22,988 nt of DNA. Origin: an uncultured Eubacteriales bacterium (GTDB lineage: Bacteria; Bacillota; Clostridia; Oscillospirales; Oscillospiraceae). Within the stretch, counting starts at the first letter, position 1. Every line of letters begins with the position of its first letter. Location: positions 1 to 22,988 of the forward strand of contig USQL01000032.1 of NCBI GenBank assembly GCA_900556935.1. Reading direction: 5' to 3'. Both the position numbers and the translations under genes were made by a program. The notes below the pieces were generated by a model, which made no database searches, had not been told where the DNA came from, and was given only the letters and a program-made list of their open reading frames with translations. Shown piece by piece: positions 1-7,385 of this stretch.

Positions 1-16
1 CAGGCCCGTTAGTTTT

Positions 17-42
17 CGGGCGGCTGGTAGCCGCCCCTACGG
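17..42. repeat. REP-like GC-rich inverted repeat
   Basis: A 7-bp stem GGGCGGC (18-24) pairs with GCCGCCC (30-36) around a TGGTA loop. The right arm plus flank (GCCGCCCCTACG) differs by one base from the right arm of a second palindrome at 5492-5523, so the two look like copies of one dispersed intergenic element. There is no T-run, so a terminator is less likely, though the gene to the left lies outside the window. Confidence 0.45.
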
Positions 43-92
43 TTCACACAATGTTTACTCGTGCAATCGTCGTGATTTTTACCTGATATTGC

Positions 93-121
93 TTGCTTTT
101 TTACAGAGAATCCTCTATAAT
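93..121 (+). promoter_or_regulatory. Sigma-A promoter for the DUF1292 unit
   Basis: TTGCTT (93-98), a 17-bp spacer, then a perfect TATAAT (116-121). Transcription would begin near 128, about 25 nt before the ATG at 153. This rules out the longer in-frame start at 93, which lies inside the -35 box. Confidence 0.75.
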
Positions 122-152
122 CGAAGCATCACTTTTTAAAGGAGCCCATACT

Positions 153-464
153 ATGGACAACGAAATTCTGGACAATGAAATCCTGGACAACGAAGATGAA
201 GAAACCGGCATCCTGACCCTCACCGATGAAAACGGCGTGGAGACGGATTTTGAATACCTGGACTGCATCCCCTACGAGGGCAAGGAATATCTGGTGCTGC
301 TGCCCGCCGAAGAGGCCGCCACGGATGTGGTGATTCTGGAGGTGGAGCCTGTAGACGAGGAGACCGAAAACTACCTGTCCGTCCAGGACGAGGCGCTGCT
401 CAACGCCGTTTACGACATTTTCAAGGAAAAGTACAAGGACGTTCTGACCTTCGAGGAGGAGTAA
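153..464 (+). CDS. DUF1292 domain-containing protein
   Basis: This is a 103-residue, very acidic cytoplasmic protein of the DUF1292 family, small proteins of unknown function widespread in Firmicutes. The family core is visible from about residue 22: a beta-rich stretch (LTDENGVETDFEYLD) followed by EGKEYLVLLP and an acidic C-terminus ending DVLTFEEE. The ATG at 153 has AAAGGAG at 138-144 and lies just downstream of the promoter at 93-121. The N-terminus repeats the peptide EILDN twice, from a short DNA duplication (ATTCTGGACAA / ATCCTGGACAA). Eighteen bases separate it from the next gene, so the two are probably co-transcribed. No biochemical function is assigned to the family. Confidence 0.85.
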   Translation: MDNEILDNEILDNEDEETGILTLTDENGVETDFEYLDCIPYEGKEYLVLLPAEEAATDVVILEVEPVDEETENYLSVQDEALLNAVYDIFKEKYKDVLTFEEE

Positions 465-482
465 TGCCAAAAGGAGGGTCCT

Positions 483-1196
483 ATGGGTTTGCAGCTGCGG
501 CGGGATTTTGGCTCCCTTAAAAAATCCGACCTCTTTGCCCTGCTGGCTCTCATGGCTCTGAGTCTGCTTTCCATGGGTGGAGACGGCGTTCTGAGCCTCT
601 GGGCAGCCCTTACCATCCCCTATGTACTCCTGCCCCTGTCCTTCCTGGGCCGGGACCTGCGGGAGCTGGAACAGGGCACCGCTCTGCCCCTGACCCCATG
701 GGAGCGGATGTCCGCCCGGTATTCGCTTGGCTTTCTCTTTGCTTTGCTGACGCTGCTGGTTTCCGGATGCGGTCTGCTTCTGTACAACGGCCCCCAGGGA
801 AGGTTCCCCCTTCCCGGGGCGCTCTTTCTGGAAACCCTGGTGCTGTGCGTAAACCTTCTTGGCTTCTCCCTTACCTGTCCCCTTTTGCTTCTGCTGGGGT
901 CCCGGCGGGAATCCGGCATCTACGGCATCGCCGTAACCGCACTGGTTGTGCTGTACAATTGGTTTTTCCGCCGCACCGGAATTCTGATTTCCAGCCAAAA
1001 GCGAACCCTTCTTCGGGGCTTTCGGGAAACCCTGGTGCCGGAGGCGCTAAAAGCCGCAGCCGCCAGCGCCCTCCCCTATCTTCTCCCGGCCGCCGCCCTG
1101 AGCGCCGCGGTGTTTCTGCTCAGTTGGCTTGTGAGCGTTTGGCTCTTTGCCAGAGTGGATGAGAAAGTAAGGATGCGGCCAACACAGCGAAAGTAA
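483..1196 (+). CDS. Multi-pass membrane protein, ABC-2 permease-like
   Basis: This 237-residue protein has about six hydrophobic segments (roughly residues 18-32, 38-55, 82-100, 112-138, 146-160 and 195-222). I do not recognise it firmly. The phrase LPLTPWERMSARY after the second segment resembles the 'lPvsR-x-x-v-xaRY' element of ABC-2 permease subunits, so it may be a permease of that type, but no ATPase partner is adjacent. The ATG follows AAGGAGGG (471-478) and the gene is probably translated from the same mRNA as the DUF1292 gene. It ends 6 bp before a strong hairpin. The C-terminal tail is basic (RMRPTQRK), suggesting a cytoplasmic end. Confidence 0.7.
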   Translation: MGLQLRRDFGSLKKSDLFALLALMALSLLSMGGDGVLSLWAALTIPYVLLPLSFLGRDLRELEQGTALPLTPWERMSARYSLGFLFALLTLLVSGCGLLLYNGPQGRFPLPGALFLETLVLCVNLLGFSLTCPLLLLLGSRRESGIYGIAVTALVVLYNWFFRRTGILISSQKRTLLRGFRETLVPEALKAAAASALPYLLPAAALSAAVFLLSWLVSVWLFARVDEKVRMRPTQRK

Positions 1197-1202
1197 AAAA
1201 AT

Positions 1203-1248
1203 GCCCCCTGACGCGGTTCGGAAATGTTCCGAAACCGCGTCAGGGGGC
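1203..1248. terminator. Bidirectional terminator between convergent units
   Basis: A 21-22 bp stem (left arm from 1203, right arm to 1248, one bulged base, loop near 1224-1226) lies between the + strand gene ending at 1196 and phoU ending at 1257. On the minus strand the stem is followed by ATTTTTTTAC, a strong U-tract for the pst-phoU transcript. On the + strand it is followed by TCTTTGTCTT, a weaker one. Confidence 0.9.
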
Positions 1249-1256
1249 TCTTTGTC

Positions 1257-1904
1257 TTACTGTTCCGTCCCCTTGTCGTCCAGGGCGAAAATCACCCACT
1301 CGGCGATGTTGGTGGCGTGGTCACCGATACGCTCTAAGTACTTGTTGACCATCAGCAGGTCCGCCGCGTACTCGCCGTACTCCGGGTTCTCCCGGATGAC
1401 CTCGATGAGGTCGGCCTTAACCTTGACAAACAGGTTATCCACAATGTCGTCGTGGTCGATGACCTCCTTGGCCTTGGCCATGTCCTTATTGACATAAGAA
1501 TCCACCGCGTTCAGCAGCATGACAATGGTCTCCGCCGCCATGCGCTTGATGTTCTCCCCCCGGAGCTTATAGGGGGTGCCCGCCATGGCAATGGTGAGCT
1601 CGGAGATGTCCGCGGCGTGGTCACCGATGCGCTCCATGTCCGTCACCATCTTCATGGCCGCCGTAATGGTCCGCAGGTCCCGGGCCACGGGCTGCTGCTG
1701 GATCAACAGCTGGAAGCAGATGTTTTCAATCTTTTTCTGGGCCTGATCGATGTATTCATCCTCCGCCATAATTCGCTTGGCGGTTTCCACATCCTGGTTC
1801 AAAAAGGCGTGGGTGGCATCCTGGATGGCAGACTCAATCATGCTGCCCATATGGGTCATTTCCTCGCCCAGCTGTTTCAGCTGGGCATCAAAGCGAATAC
1901 GCAT
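1257..1904 (-). CDS. phoU: Phosphate transport system regulator PhoU
   Basis: PhoU is a cytoplasmic all-helical protein that links the activity of the Pst transporter to the PhoR/PhoB(P) signalling pair and to control of phosphate influx. At 215 residues it has family length and two tandem PhoU domains (about 15-100 and 115-205). The metal-binding-type acidic stretches are visible, for example AEDEYIDQAQKKIE near 48-61 and the second-domain DHDDIVDNL. It is the last gene of the pst operon: its ATG overlaps the pstB stop by one base (TAATG), with GGGGAGG inside the end of pstB. The terminator at 1203-1248 follows. No phoR/phoP pair is present in the window. Confidence 0.95.
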   Translation of the reverse strand: MRIRFDAQLKQLGEEMTHMGSMIESAIQDATHAFLNQDVETAKRIMAEDEYIDQAQKKIENICFQLLIQQQPVARDLRTITAAMKMVTDMERIGDHAADISELTIAMAGTPYKLRGENIKRMAAETIVMLLNAVDSYVNKDMAKAKEVIDHDDIVDNLFVKVKADLIEVIRENPEYGEYAADLLMVNKYLERIGDHATNIAEWVIFALDDKGTEQ

Positions 1905-2659
1905 TAGCCGAACCTCCCCGTAATATAGTCCTCCGTCTTCTTCTCCTTGGGATAGGAGAAGACCTGTCGGGTCTTCCCAAACTCAATGAGCTCTCCTAAG
2001 AGGAAGAAAGCGGTGTAGTCCGAAACTCTGGTGGCCTGCTGCATGTTATGGGTGACCACCACCACGGTATACTTCTTTTTCAGCGTCTCCATCAGGTCCT
2101 CGATTTTCGCCGTGGAGATGGGGTCCAGGGCGGAGGTGGGCTCGTCCATGAGCAGCACCTCCGGCTCCACCGCCAGGGCCCGGGCAATGCAAAGCCGCTG
2201 CTGCTGGCCGCCGGAGAGGCCCAGGGCGGATTTTTTCAGCCGGTCCTTCACCTCGTCGAAAATGGCCGCGTCCCACAGGCTCCGCTCCACGATTTCGTCC
2301 AGCTTTGCCTTATTGCGGATGCCATGAACCCGGGGGCCGTAGGCGATATTATCATAGATGCTCATGGGGAAGGGGTTTGGCTGCTGGAAGACCATGCCCA
2401 CCCGGCGGCGCAGAACCGTGGTGTCCACGTCCTTGCCATAGATATCCTCTCCGTCCAAGCGAACGGAGCCGGTGATTTTCACCCCGTCCACCAGATCGTT
2501 CATCCGGTTCAGGGTCTTTAAAAAGGTGGACTTGCCACAGCCGGAGGGACCGATGAAGGCCGTTACCGTGTTGGGGGTGATGTCCATATTGATTCCCTTC
2601 AGGGCGTGGTTCTGTCCGTAGTACAGCTCCAGGTCCCGAACACTGATTTTAGGTTCCAT
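1904..2659 (-). CDS. pstB: Phosphate ABC transporter ATP-binding protein PstB
   Basis: PstB hydrolyses ATP to drive phosphate import through PstC-PstA. The 251-residue protein carries Walker A GPSGCGKST (37-45), the ABC signature LSGGQQQR (148-155), Walker B LLMDEP (169-174) and the switch His in VTHNMQQ, so it should be active. FQQPNPFPMS (91-100) is the PstB-specific Q-loop region. The start has AAAGGAG seven bases upstream and lies 15 nt after pstA. The stop overlaps the phoU start, so the two are translationally coupled. Confidence 0.97.
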   Translation of the reverse strand: MEPKISVRDLELYYGQNHALKGINMDITPNTVTAFIGPSGCGKSTFLKTLNRMNDLVDGVKITGSVRLDGEDIYGKDVDTTVLRRRVGMVFQQPNPFPMSIYDNIAYGPRVHGIRNKAKLDEIVERSLWDAAIFDEVKDRLKKSALGLSGGQQQRLCIARALAVEPEVLLMDEPTSALDPISTAKIEDLMETLKKKYTVVVVTHNMQQATRVSDYTAFFLLGELIEFGKTRQVFSYPKEKKTEDYITGRFG

Positions 2660-2674
2660 AATTACTCCTTTTCT

Positions 2675-3550
2675 TTATCCCCGTCTGGTAACATCCAGCC
2701 GCTTGGTCAGGGCCTTGGCCCCCGTGTTAATCAGCAGCACCACCACCAGCAGCACCACGGCAATGCCGAAGGCCGTGGAGAAGTCGCCCTCGCTGGTGGC
2801 GCTGAGGTAGAGCTGGATGGTCAAAGTTCCGCCGGACTGGAAGATTTTGGCGAAGAACTTGCCCAGGGTCTTAGGCAGGGCCTTGGAAGCGCCCGCGGTA
2901 AACAGCAGGGCCGCGGACTCGCCCACAATCCGGCCAATGGCCAGAATGGCACCGGTTAGGATGCCGGGCATGGCCGAGGGCAGCAGAACGGTCCGGATGG
3001 TATACCACTTTCCGGCCCCCAGGCCCACCGCCCCATGGCGGTAGCTATCGGGCACGGTTTTCAGCGCCTCCTGCGTGTTCCGGGTGATGAGGGGCAGCAC
3101 CATGAGCATCAGGGTCAGAGAGCCGGTCAGCAGGGAATAGCCCAGACCTAAGGTCTCTCCAAAGAACATGGAGCCGAAGAGGCCAAAGAGGATGGAGGGG
3201 ATGCCGGAGAGGGTCTCTGTGGCAAACTCAATCAGACTTACAAGCTTTCCGGGCCTGGCATACTCGTTGAGGTACACCGCCGCGCCCACGCCCAAAGGCA
3301 GGGCAATGAGCATGGTCAGGAAGACAATCATCAGGGTGTTCAAAAGGTTTCCCGCGATGCCCACCGTGCCCTTGAGCTTGGAGGTAACGGTGGTGAGAAA
3401 CGCCCAATTCACGCTGCCAACACCCCGATAGAGCACATACACCAGAATCAGGGCCAGCAGCGCCACCGCCAGAAAGGCGCACAGATAGATGAGGAAATAC
3501 AGCACCGCGTCCACGGGCCGCTTTTTGTGGGTGGTCAGAGATTCACGCAT
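2675..3550 (-). CDS. pstA: Phosphate ABC transporter permease PstA
   Basis: PstA is one of two inner-membrane permeases of the high-affinity phosphate importer. The chosen ATG at 3550 gives 291 residues and lies 8 nt downstream of AAGGAGG within the end of pstC, overlapping pstC by 8 bp. A frame extension to 3598 would add 16 residues but has no support. About six membrane segments are visible. The permease-typical stretch LPLGVGAAVYLNEYA comes early, and the EAA-type cytoplasmic loop (VPDSYRHGAVGLGAGKWYTI) precedes ILTGAILAIGRIVGESAALLF. The gene order pstS-C-A-B-phoU is the classic one. Confidence 0.95.
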   Translation of the reverse strand: MRESLTTHKKRPVDAVLYFLIYLCAFLAVALLALILVYVLYRGVGSVNWAFLTTVTSKLKGTVGIAGNLLNTLMIVFLTMLIALPLGVGAAVYLNEYARPGKLVSLIEFATETLSGIPSILFGLFGSMFFGETLGLGYSLLTGSLTLMLMVLPLITRNTQEALKTVPDSYRHGAVGLGAGKWYTIRTVLLPSAMPGILTGAILAIGRIVGESAALLFTAGASKALPKTLGKFFAKIFQSGGTLTIQLYLSATSEGDFSTAFGIAVVLLVVVLLINTGAKALTKRLDVTRRG

Positions 3551-4469
3551 CCTTCTTTCCTCCTTCCCGGCGCAGACGAAGCAGCACCAGATTGACAATC
3601 ATAATAAAGAGGTAGAGGACCAATCCCACGGTAAACAGCACCTGCCGGTGGGTGCCCTCGGCGTAGCCCATTTCGCTGACCAGCTGGGTGGTGAGGAACC
3701 GGACGGAGTGAAAGGGCAGGGGCAGGTTTACGGAGCCGCCCGCCACCATATTGATGGCCATAGCCTCGCCCAGGGCCCGGCCGATGCCCAGCACCACACC
3801 GGTGAGAATGCCGGACTTGGCGGCGGGCACCGTTACCTTGAAAATGGTCTGCATTTTGCTGGCACCCAGCGCCAAGGATGCCGCGCGCAGATGCTGGGGC
3901 ACCGCCCGGATGGCAGAGGCGCTGACGGAAATCACCGTGGGCAGAATCATAATGGCCAGAACGATGATGGCCGCCAGCAGATTGGCCCCGCCGGTGAACT
4001 GATGGGTAGAAGACCCGGCGAAAATCACCTTTTCCAGCTTATAGAGCAGGGGGTTGAGAAGCATCATGCCCAGCAGGCCGTAGATCACCGAGGGGATGGC
4101 CGCCAGCAGCTCCACAGCGGGCTGGACAATGGCGGCAAGGCGCTTTTGAGAGACCTCCGTCAGGAAAACGGCGGTGAGCAGGCCCACCGGCACGCCCAGA
4201 AGGACGCTGAAAGCGGTGCCCACAATGGAGGAAAGGATGATATCAGCAATGCCGAAGCTGGGCTCCGATGCCGTGGGCTTCCAGACCGTGCCCAGAAGCA
4301 GGTCCCACACGCCCACCTTCTGCAGGGCGGGCAGGCCCTTGGCGAAGAGATACAGGGTAATGGCACACACCGCAAAAATCGCCATTACCGCACATACGAA
4401 AAGAAGGGCCCGAGCCACACGCTCTGCGGTGGGAGCGCGATGGCCCGGTGTGCCCTTACGGTTTGCCAT
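3543..4469 (-). CDS. pstC: Phosphate ABC transporter permease PstC
   Basis: PstC is the second permease of the phosphate importer; its 308 residues match the family. The N-terminus is basic and polar (about residues 1-18), followed by a first membrane helix (about 20-45). The periplasmic stretch GVWDLLLGTVWKPT and the permease loop VPQHLRAASLALGASKMQTI are characteristic of PstC. The C-terminal half has GVVLGIGRALGEAMAINMVAGG, matching the PstA element. Only 5 nt separate it from the pstS stop and no clear Shine-Dalgarno is seen, so translation probably depends on coupling to pstS. That may also help keep permease levels below those of the binding protein. Confidence 0.95.
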   Translation of the reverse strand: MANRKGTPGHRAPTAERVARALLFVCAVMAIFAVCAITLYLFAKGLPALQKVGVWDLLLGTVWKPTASEPSFGIADIILSSIVGTAFSVLLGVPVGLLTAVFLTEVSQKRLAAIVQPAVELLAAIPSVIYGLLGMMLLNPLLYKLEKVIFAGSSTHQFTGGANLLAAIIVLAIMILPTVISVSASAIRAVPQHLRAASLALGASKMQTIFKVTVPAAKSGILTGVVLGIGRALGEAMAINMVAGGSVNLPLPFHSVRFLTTQLVSEMGYAEGTHRQVLFTVGLVLYLFIMIVNLVLLRLRREGGKKDA

Positions 4470-4474
4470 ATTAC

Positions 4475-5380
4475 TTAGGGCAGAATCAGGCCCATGGCGG
4501 TGATGACTGCCTTGCCCTCATCAGACTGCACATAGCCAAACCAGGTCTTGACCAGGTCGTTCTGCTCATCGATGGTGCCCATGGTTGCCATGACGAAGGG
4601 ACGGGACAGCTTGTAGGAACCTGCCACAATGTTTTCCTCAGTGGGAGCCACGTCGTCCAGGCTCAGAGCCTTCACGGTGTCATCCACCACATCCAGGGAC
4701 ACATAGCCGATGGAGCCGGGGGTAGACGCAACCTTGGCCAGCACGCCGCCGGTGGAATCCAGTTCCTGCGCATACTTGCACTGGTCATCAACCTTCAGCA
4801 GCTCCTCGAAAGCGCCGCGGGTGCCGGAACCGGCTTCCCGACCCAGGACCACGATGGCCTCGTCCGCGCCGCCCAGGTCCTTCCAGTTGGTGATCTTGCC
4901 GGTGTAGATGTCGGTCAGCTGCTCGGAGGTCAGGTTGTCCACGGTATTATCCTTGTGGGTAATCACCGCGATGCCGTCGATGGCAACCACGTTTTCCACA
5001 GCGCCGGTCTCCTTCTCGCCGTCCTTCAGAGCACGGGAGGCGTTGCCGATGTCGGTCTTACCGGCGGCCAGGGATTCCAGGCCCGCGCCGGAGCCGGTGT
5101 ACTCAGCGGTGACGGTGATGTCGGGGTAAACCTCTTCAAAGCTCTCAATCATGGCCTCGCACAGCTTCTGCATGGAGGTGGAGCCGGCCAAAGTCACGGT
5201 GCCGGAGAGCTTGGCGGCCTCGGTAACAGCCTCCGTAGCGGCGGCGGTAGTGGCGGCGGCGGTGGCCTCAGCAGCAGTAGCGGCGGTGGTGGCAGCGGGG
5301 GCGGAATTGCCGCCGCAGGCGGTCATCGCCAAAGCCAGGCACCCGGCCAGACCCAGAGCAATCAGTTTATTCAGTTTCAT
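4475..5380 (-). CDS. pstS: Phosphate-binding lipoprotein PstS
   Basis: PstS captures phosphate outside the cell and delivers it to PstCA. The 301-residue precursor has a lipoprotein signal: basic MKLNK, a hydrophobic core and a lipobox ending LAMTAC with the lipidated Cys at 22. An unusually simple Ala/Thr/Glu linker (about 27-57) follows, probably a flexible tether, and then the binding domain. Phosphate-contact motifs are visible: AGSTSMQKL near 67 and GREAGSGTRGAFEEL, the PstS SGTR loop. AGGAGGAA lies 5-13 nt upstream of the ATG. It is the first gene of the operon, behind the tandem-box promoter at 5432-5487. Confidence 0.96.
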   Translation of the reverse strand: MKLNKLIALGLAGCLALAMTACGGNSAPAATTAATAAEATAAATTAAATEAVTEAAKLSGTVTLAGSTSMQKLCEAMIESFEEVYPDITVTAEYTGSGAGLESLAAGKTDIGNASRALKDGEKETGAVENVVAIDGIAVITHKDNTVDNLTSEQLTDIYTGKITNWKDLGGADEAIVVLGREAGSGTRGAFEELLKVDDQCKYAQELDSTGGVLAKVASTPGSIGYVSLDVVDDTVKALSLDDVAPTEENIVAGSYKLSRPFVMATMGTIDEQNDLVKTWFGYVQSDEGKAVITAMGLILP

Positions 5381-5431
5381 GTTTCTTCCTCCTAAGATTT
5401 TCTTTGTTTGGGATTTCTGTTTACGGGATGC

Positions 5432-5487
5432 ATCTTACCGCCCCCGTGTAAAAGCGAAAAGTCTCAGAAGGTAATTTATAGGTAAAA
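5432..5487 (-). promoter_or_regulatory. pst promoter with four 11-bp-phased boxes
   Basis: Read on the minus strand, heptamers begin every 11 bp: TTTTACC (5487-5481), AATTACC (5476-5470), a degenerate GAGACTT (5465-5459) and CTTTTAC (5454-5448). Ten bases later comes a plausible -10, TAAGAT (5437-5432), without a good -35. In Bacillus, PhoP binds TT(A/T/C)ACA repeats at 11-bp spacing upstream of such promoters. A phosphate-starvation operator is therefore likely but inferred. The leader to the pstS ATG would be about 45 nt. Confidence 0.55.
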
Positions 5488-5491
5488 TTCT

Positions 5492-5523
5492 CGTGGGGGC
5501 GGCAAAGCTTTGCCGCCCCCACG
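5492..5523. repeat. Perfect 32-bp palindrome (REP-like or terminator)
   Basis: The arms CGTGGGGGCGGCAAAG (5492-5507) and CTTTGCCGCCCCCACG (5508-5523) are perfectly complementary with no spacer. The element sits between the stop of the PucR-type gene (5548) and the pst promoter boxes. On the minus strand it is followed by AGAATTTTACC, a poor U-tract, so termination would be modest. Its right arm closely resembles that of the element at 17-42. Confidence 0.6.
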
Positions 5524-5547
5524 CAGGTTATTCATTTGCCTCCGCTC

Positions 5548-7086
5548 TCACATCTCCGCGTGATCCATGAGGTAGAACGACAGCAGCAGGTACAGCCGCT
5601 TGTTCGGGTCGTCCAGGTCGATTTTCAGGAGCTGCTGGATTTTTTGCAGGCGGTAGGTCAGGGTGGTTCTGTGGATAATCAAGGCCTCGGCGGTCTGGGG
5701 GATGTTGCGCTCCTGCAAAAGGTATTGCCGCAGGGTCTTGTAGTACTCCGTGCCGCTCTGCCGGTCGTGCAGCCGCAGAACCGCCAGGGCGTTGTCCACC
5801 AGCAGCTCCGCGGGCAGCTCCTTCAGGGCGCAGTCCCGGATATAGGCCAGGGCACAGTCCTCAAAGGAGAGAATCCACTGGCTGCTGTCCTCTCGGAAAA
5901 TGTGGTCCAGGGCGATATCCGCCTGGCGAAAGCCCAGCTTCAAATCCCGGATGCCCTCTACGGTTCCGGAGATGCCCACATACATGCAGCTGTCCCGGAC
6001 CATGGGAGCCAGAATCTGCCGGATGGCGGCAAGGTCCGTCCCCGGCTGGGTCTGGTCCACCACAATGCAGAGTCTGCCGTCACAGCGGAAGCTGAAGCTG
6101 CCGTTCATTTTCAAAGACAGAGCGCTGTCCAGCACCTTGTCCGGCTTGACGGACAGGGATTCATCCTGATTGCACAGTTTCATGCACAGGTATTTCCCCA
6201 CCGGGCTCCAGCCCAGGATATTCAGGGTGGTCTGCAAATCCCGGTTGTCCACGTTCTCCCCCTTCATCAGGTCGGTGAAGGTGTCCTCCAGGCCCCAGTA
6301 GCGGTGGCCGGAGTCCGCCTCGTCCCGCTGGATGAGCTTGACGGCGTACTGCCCCAGATACTCCGCCACCCGGAACTGTCCCGGCTGGAGCCGGGTGCCC
6401 AGCTCGTTAATCAGGAGCCTGCCATAGTAGGTATCCCCGCTGCGCAGGTTGACATAGAGGCTGCGCATGGTATAGGGGTACTGCTCGTTGTCCCAGATGC
6501 CCGCGTCGCTGTGGCTCAGGGTCTTCTGGTAGCTTTCGTCGTATTTAAATTCGTCAATCAGCCACAAAGGGATATAGAGCTTGCCGCTTTTCTCATTATA
6601 CTCGAATTTCAGCATTCCCTCCACCCGGGAGGACAGGGCGATGACGGAAAACAGGTTGTCGTGGATATAGATGGGGTTCTGCAAAAAGGCGCTGCCCGCC
6701 CGGCACAGGTCCACCAATGTCCCCCCGCCGGTGACAATCTGATTGAGCCGATTTTCAAAATCGTGGTATTTCTGGAAGATGGATACCATCAGATTCATCA
6801 CCTGATACACAGGCCGATGCAGCCCCCGGATGTGAGGAGCCCCGCCCCTGAGCCCGCCGCAGGCGATATAGCTATATTGGTCTGCCGGGAAGCCGCTTTC
6901 CAGCTCCTCCGGCACCAGATACACCGCGTCCTCCTGCAGCTCCTCCTGGCCCCAGTAGACCTGGCAGCAGCGGAACCGGGGCCGGTCCTCCCCGGGCTCC
7001 AGGGTGTATTCCCAGTAGAGCTCCTCTAAGCTGTCGGCAATCATCTGCAGATTCAGCAGCATTCCGTATTCTCCGGGCGCGTTCAT
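5548..7086 (-). CDS. PucR-family transcriptional regulator
   Basis: This is a cytoplasmic regulator of about 512 residues. The last 70 residues form the PucR/CdaR-type helix-turn-helix (HTH_30): LLQERNIPQTAEALIIHRTTL, then TYRLQKIQQLLKIDLDDPNKRL. The middle part, with GRLCIVVDQ and YVGISGTVEGI, resembles the GGDEF-like domain common in this family. The N-terminal half is probably the ligand-sensing part and I cannot name its ligand. The ATG at 7086 is preferred over one at 7107, because GGAAAGG lies about 10 nt upstream and the predicted transcript starts near 7113, leaving almost no leader for the longer form. It is divergent from the GPH transporter gene and is the obvious candidate regulator of that unit. 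Confidence 0.85.
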   Translation of the reverse strand: MNAPGEYGMLLNLQMIADSLEELYWEYTLEPGEDRPRFRCCQVYWGQEELQEDAVYLVPEELESGFPADQYSYIACGGLRGGAPHIRGLHRPVYQVMNLMVSIFQKYHDFENRLNQIVTGGGTLVDLCRAGSAFLQNPIYIHDNLFSVIALSSRVEGMLKFEYNEKSGKLYIPLWLIDEFKYDESYQKTLSHSDAGIWDNEQYPYTMRSLYVNLRSGDTYYGRLLINELGTRLQPGQFRVAEYLGQYAVKLIQRDEADSGHRYWGLEDTFTDLMKGENVDNRDLQTTLNILGWSPVGKYLCMKLCNQDESLSVKPDKVLDSALSLKMNGSFSFRCDGRLCIVVDQTQPGTDLAAIRQILAPMVRDSCMYVGISGTVEGIRDLKLGFRQADIALDHIFREDSSQWILSFEDCALAYIRDCALKELPAELLVDNALAVLRLHDRQSGTEYYKTLRQYLLQERNIPQTAEALIIHRTTLTYRLQKIQQLLKIDLDDPNKRLYLLLSFYLMDHAEM

Positions 7087-7119
7087 ACGAATTCCATCCC
7101 TTTCCATGATGATGGTGCT

Positions 7120-7148
7120 ATTCTATCCGAGAAAATGAGGAAATGCAA
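7120..7148 (-). promoter_or_regulatory. Sigma-A promoter of the PucR-type gene
   Basis: On the minus strand, TTGCAT (7148-7143), a 17-bp spacer, then TAGAAT (7125-7120). The expected start is near 7113, about 27 nt before the ATG at 7086. Confidence 0.65.
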
Positions 7149-7199
7149 TAGGCAATCTATCAAAGAACAAGGAAAATTTCTTAGGAGACCAGAAAGCAT

Positions 7200-7229
7200 T
7201 TGACAAACAGGCGGCCTTTCACGTAGTAT
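7200..7229 (+). promoter_or_regulatory. Sigma-A promoter of the GPH/NAT/URO-D unit
   Basis: TTGACA (7200-7205), an 18-bp spacer, then TAGTAT (7224-7229). It lies back to back with the promoter of the PucR-type gene, about 50 bp apart, an arrangement that would let one bound regulator control both. It implies a leader of about 150 nt. Confidence 0.65.
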
Positions 7230-7256
7230 ATTGTTATTGAAAATACACAAATTTCA

Positions 7257-7358
7257 GGATGTGCGCAGCACCTGCCATTTCCCATGCATCCTAAACTTTG
7301 CGTATAATCTCACGGTTCCGCGAAAGCAAGCGGTCATTACATCGCGCTTTCAGCGCGA
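7257..7358 (+). promoter_or_regulatory. Structured leader / possible second promoter of the GPH gene
   Basis: The leader holds an inverted repeat AGGATG (7257-7262) / CATCCT (7286-7291), an isolated perfect TATAAT at 7303-7308 with only a weak -35 (TTCCCA near 7279), and a hairpin CGCGCT-TTC-AGCGCG at 7344-7358 ending 15 nt before the GGAGGAG ribosome site (7374-7380). It fits no riboswitch class I recognise. Confidence 0.3.
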
Positions 7359-7385
7359 GGAATATGAAGAATCGGAGGAGTATCT

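Noticed and set aside
129..998. 289-codon reverse-strand frame
   Set aside because: It is antisense to the DUF1292 and membrane-protein genes, Gln/Gly-rich with no family features, promoter or ribosome site.
3551..3598. Longer N-terminus for PstA
   Set aside because: It would overlap pstC by 56 bp with no ribosome site; the ATG at 3550 has AAGGAGG at the right distance.
5536..7029. 497-codon + strand frame
   Set aside because: It is the complement of the PucR-type gene. Its His/Gln/Val-rich composition is typical of shadow frames in GC-rich DNA.
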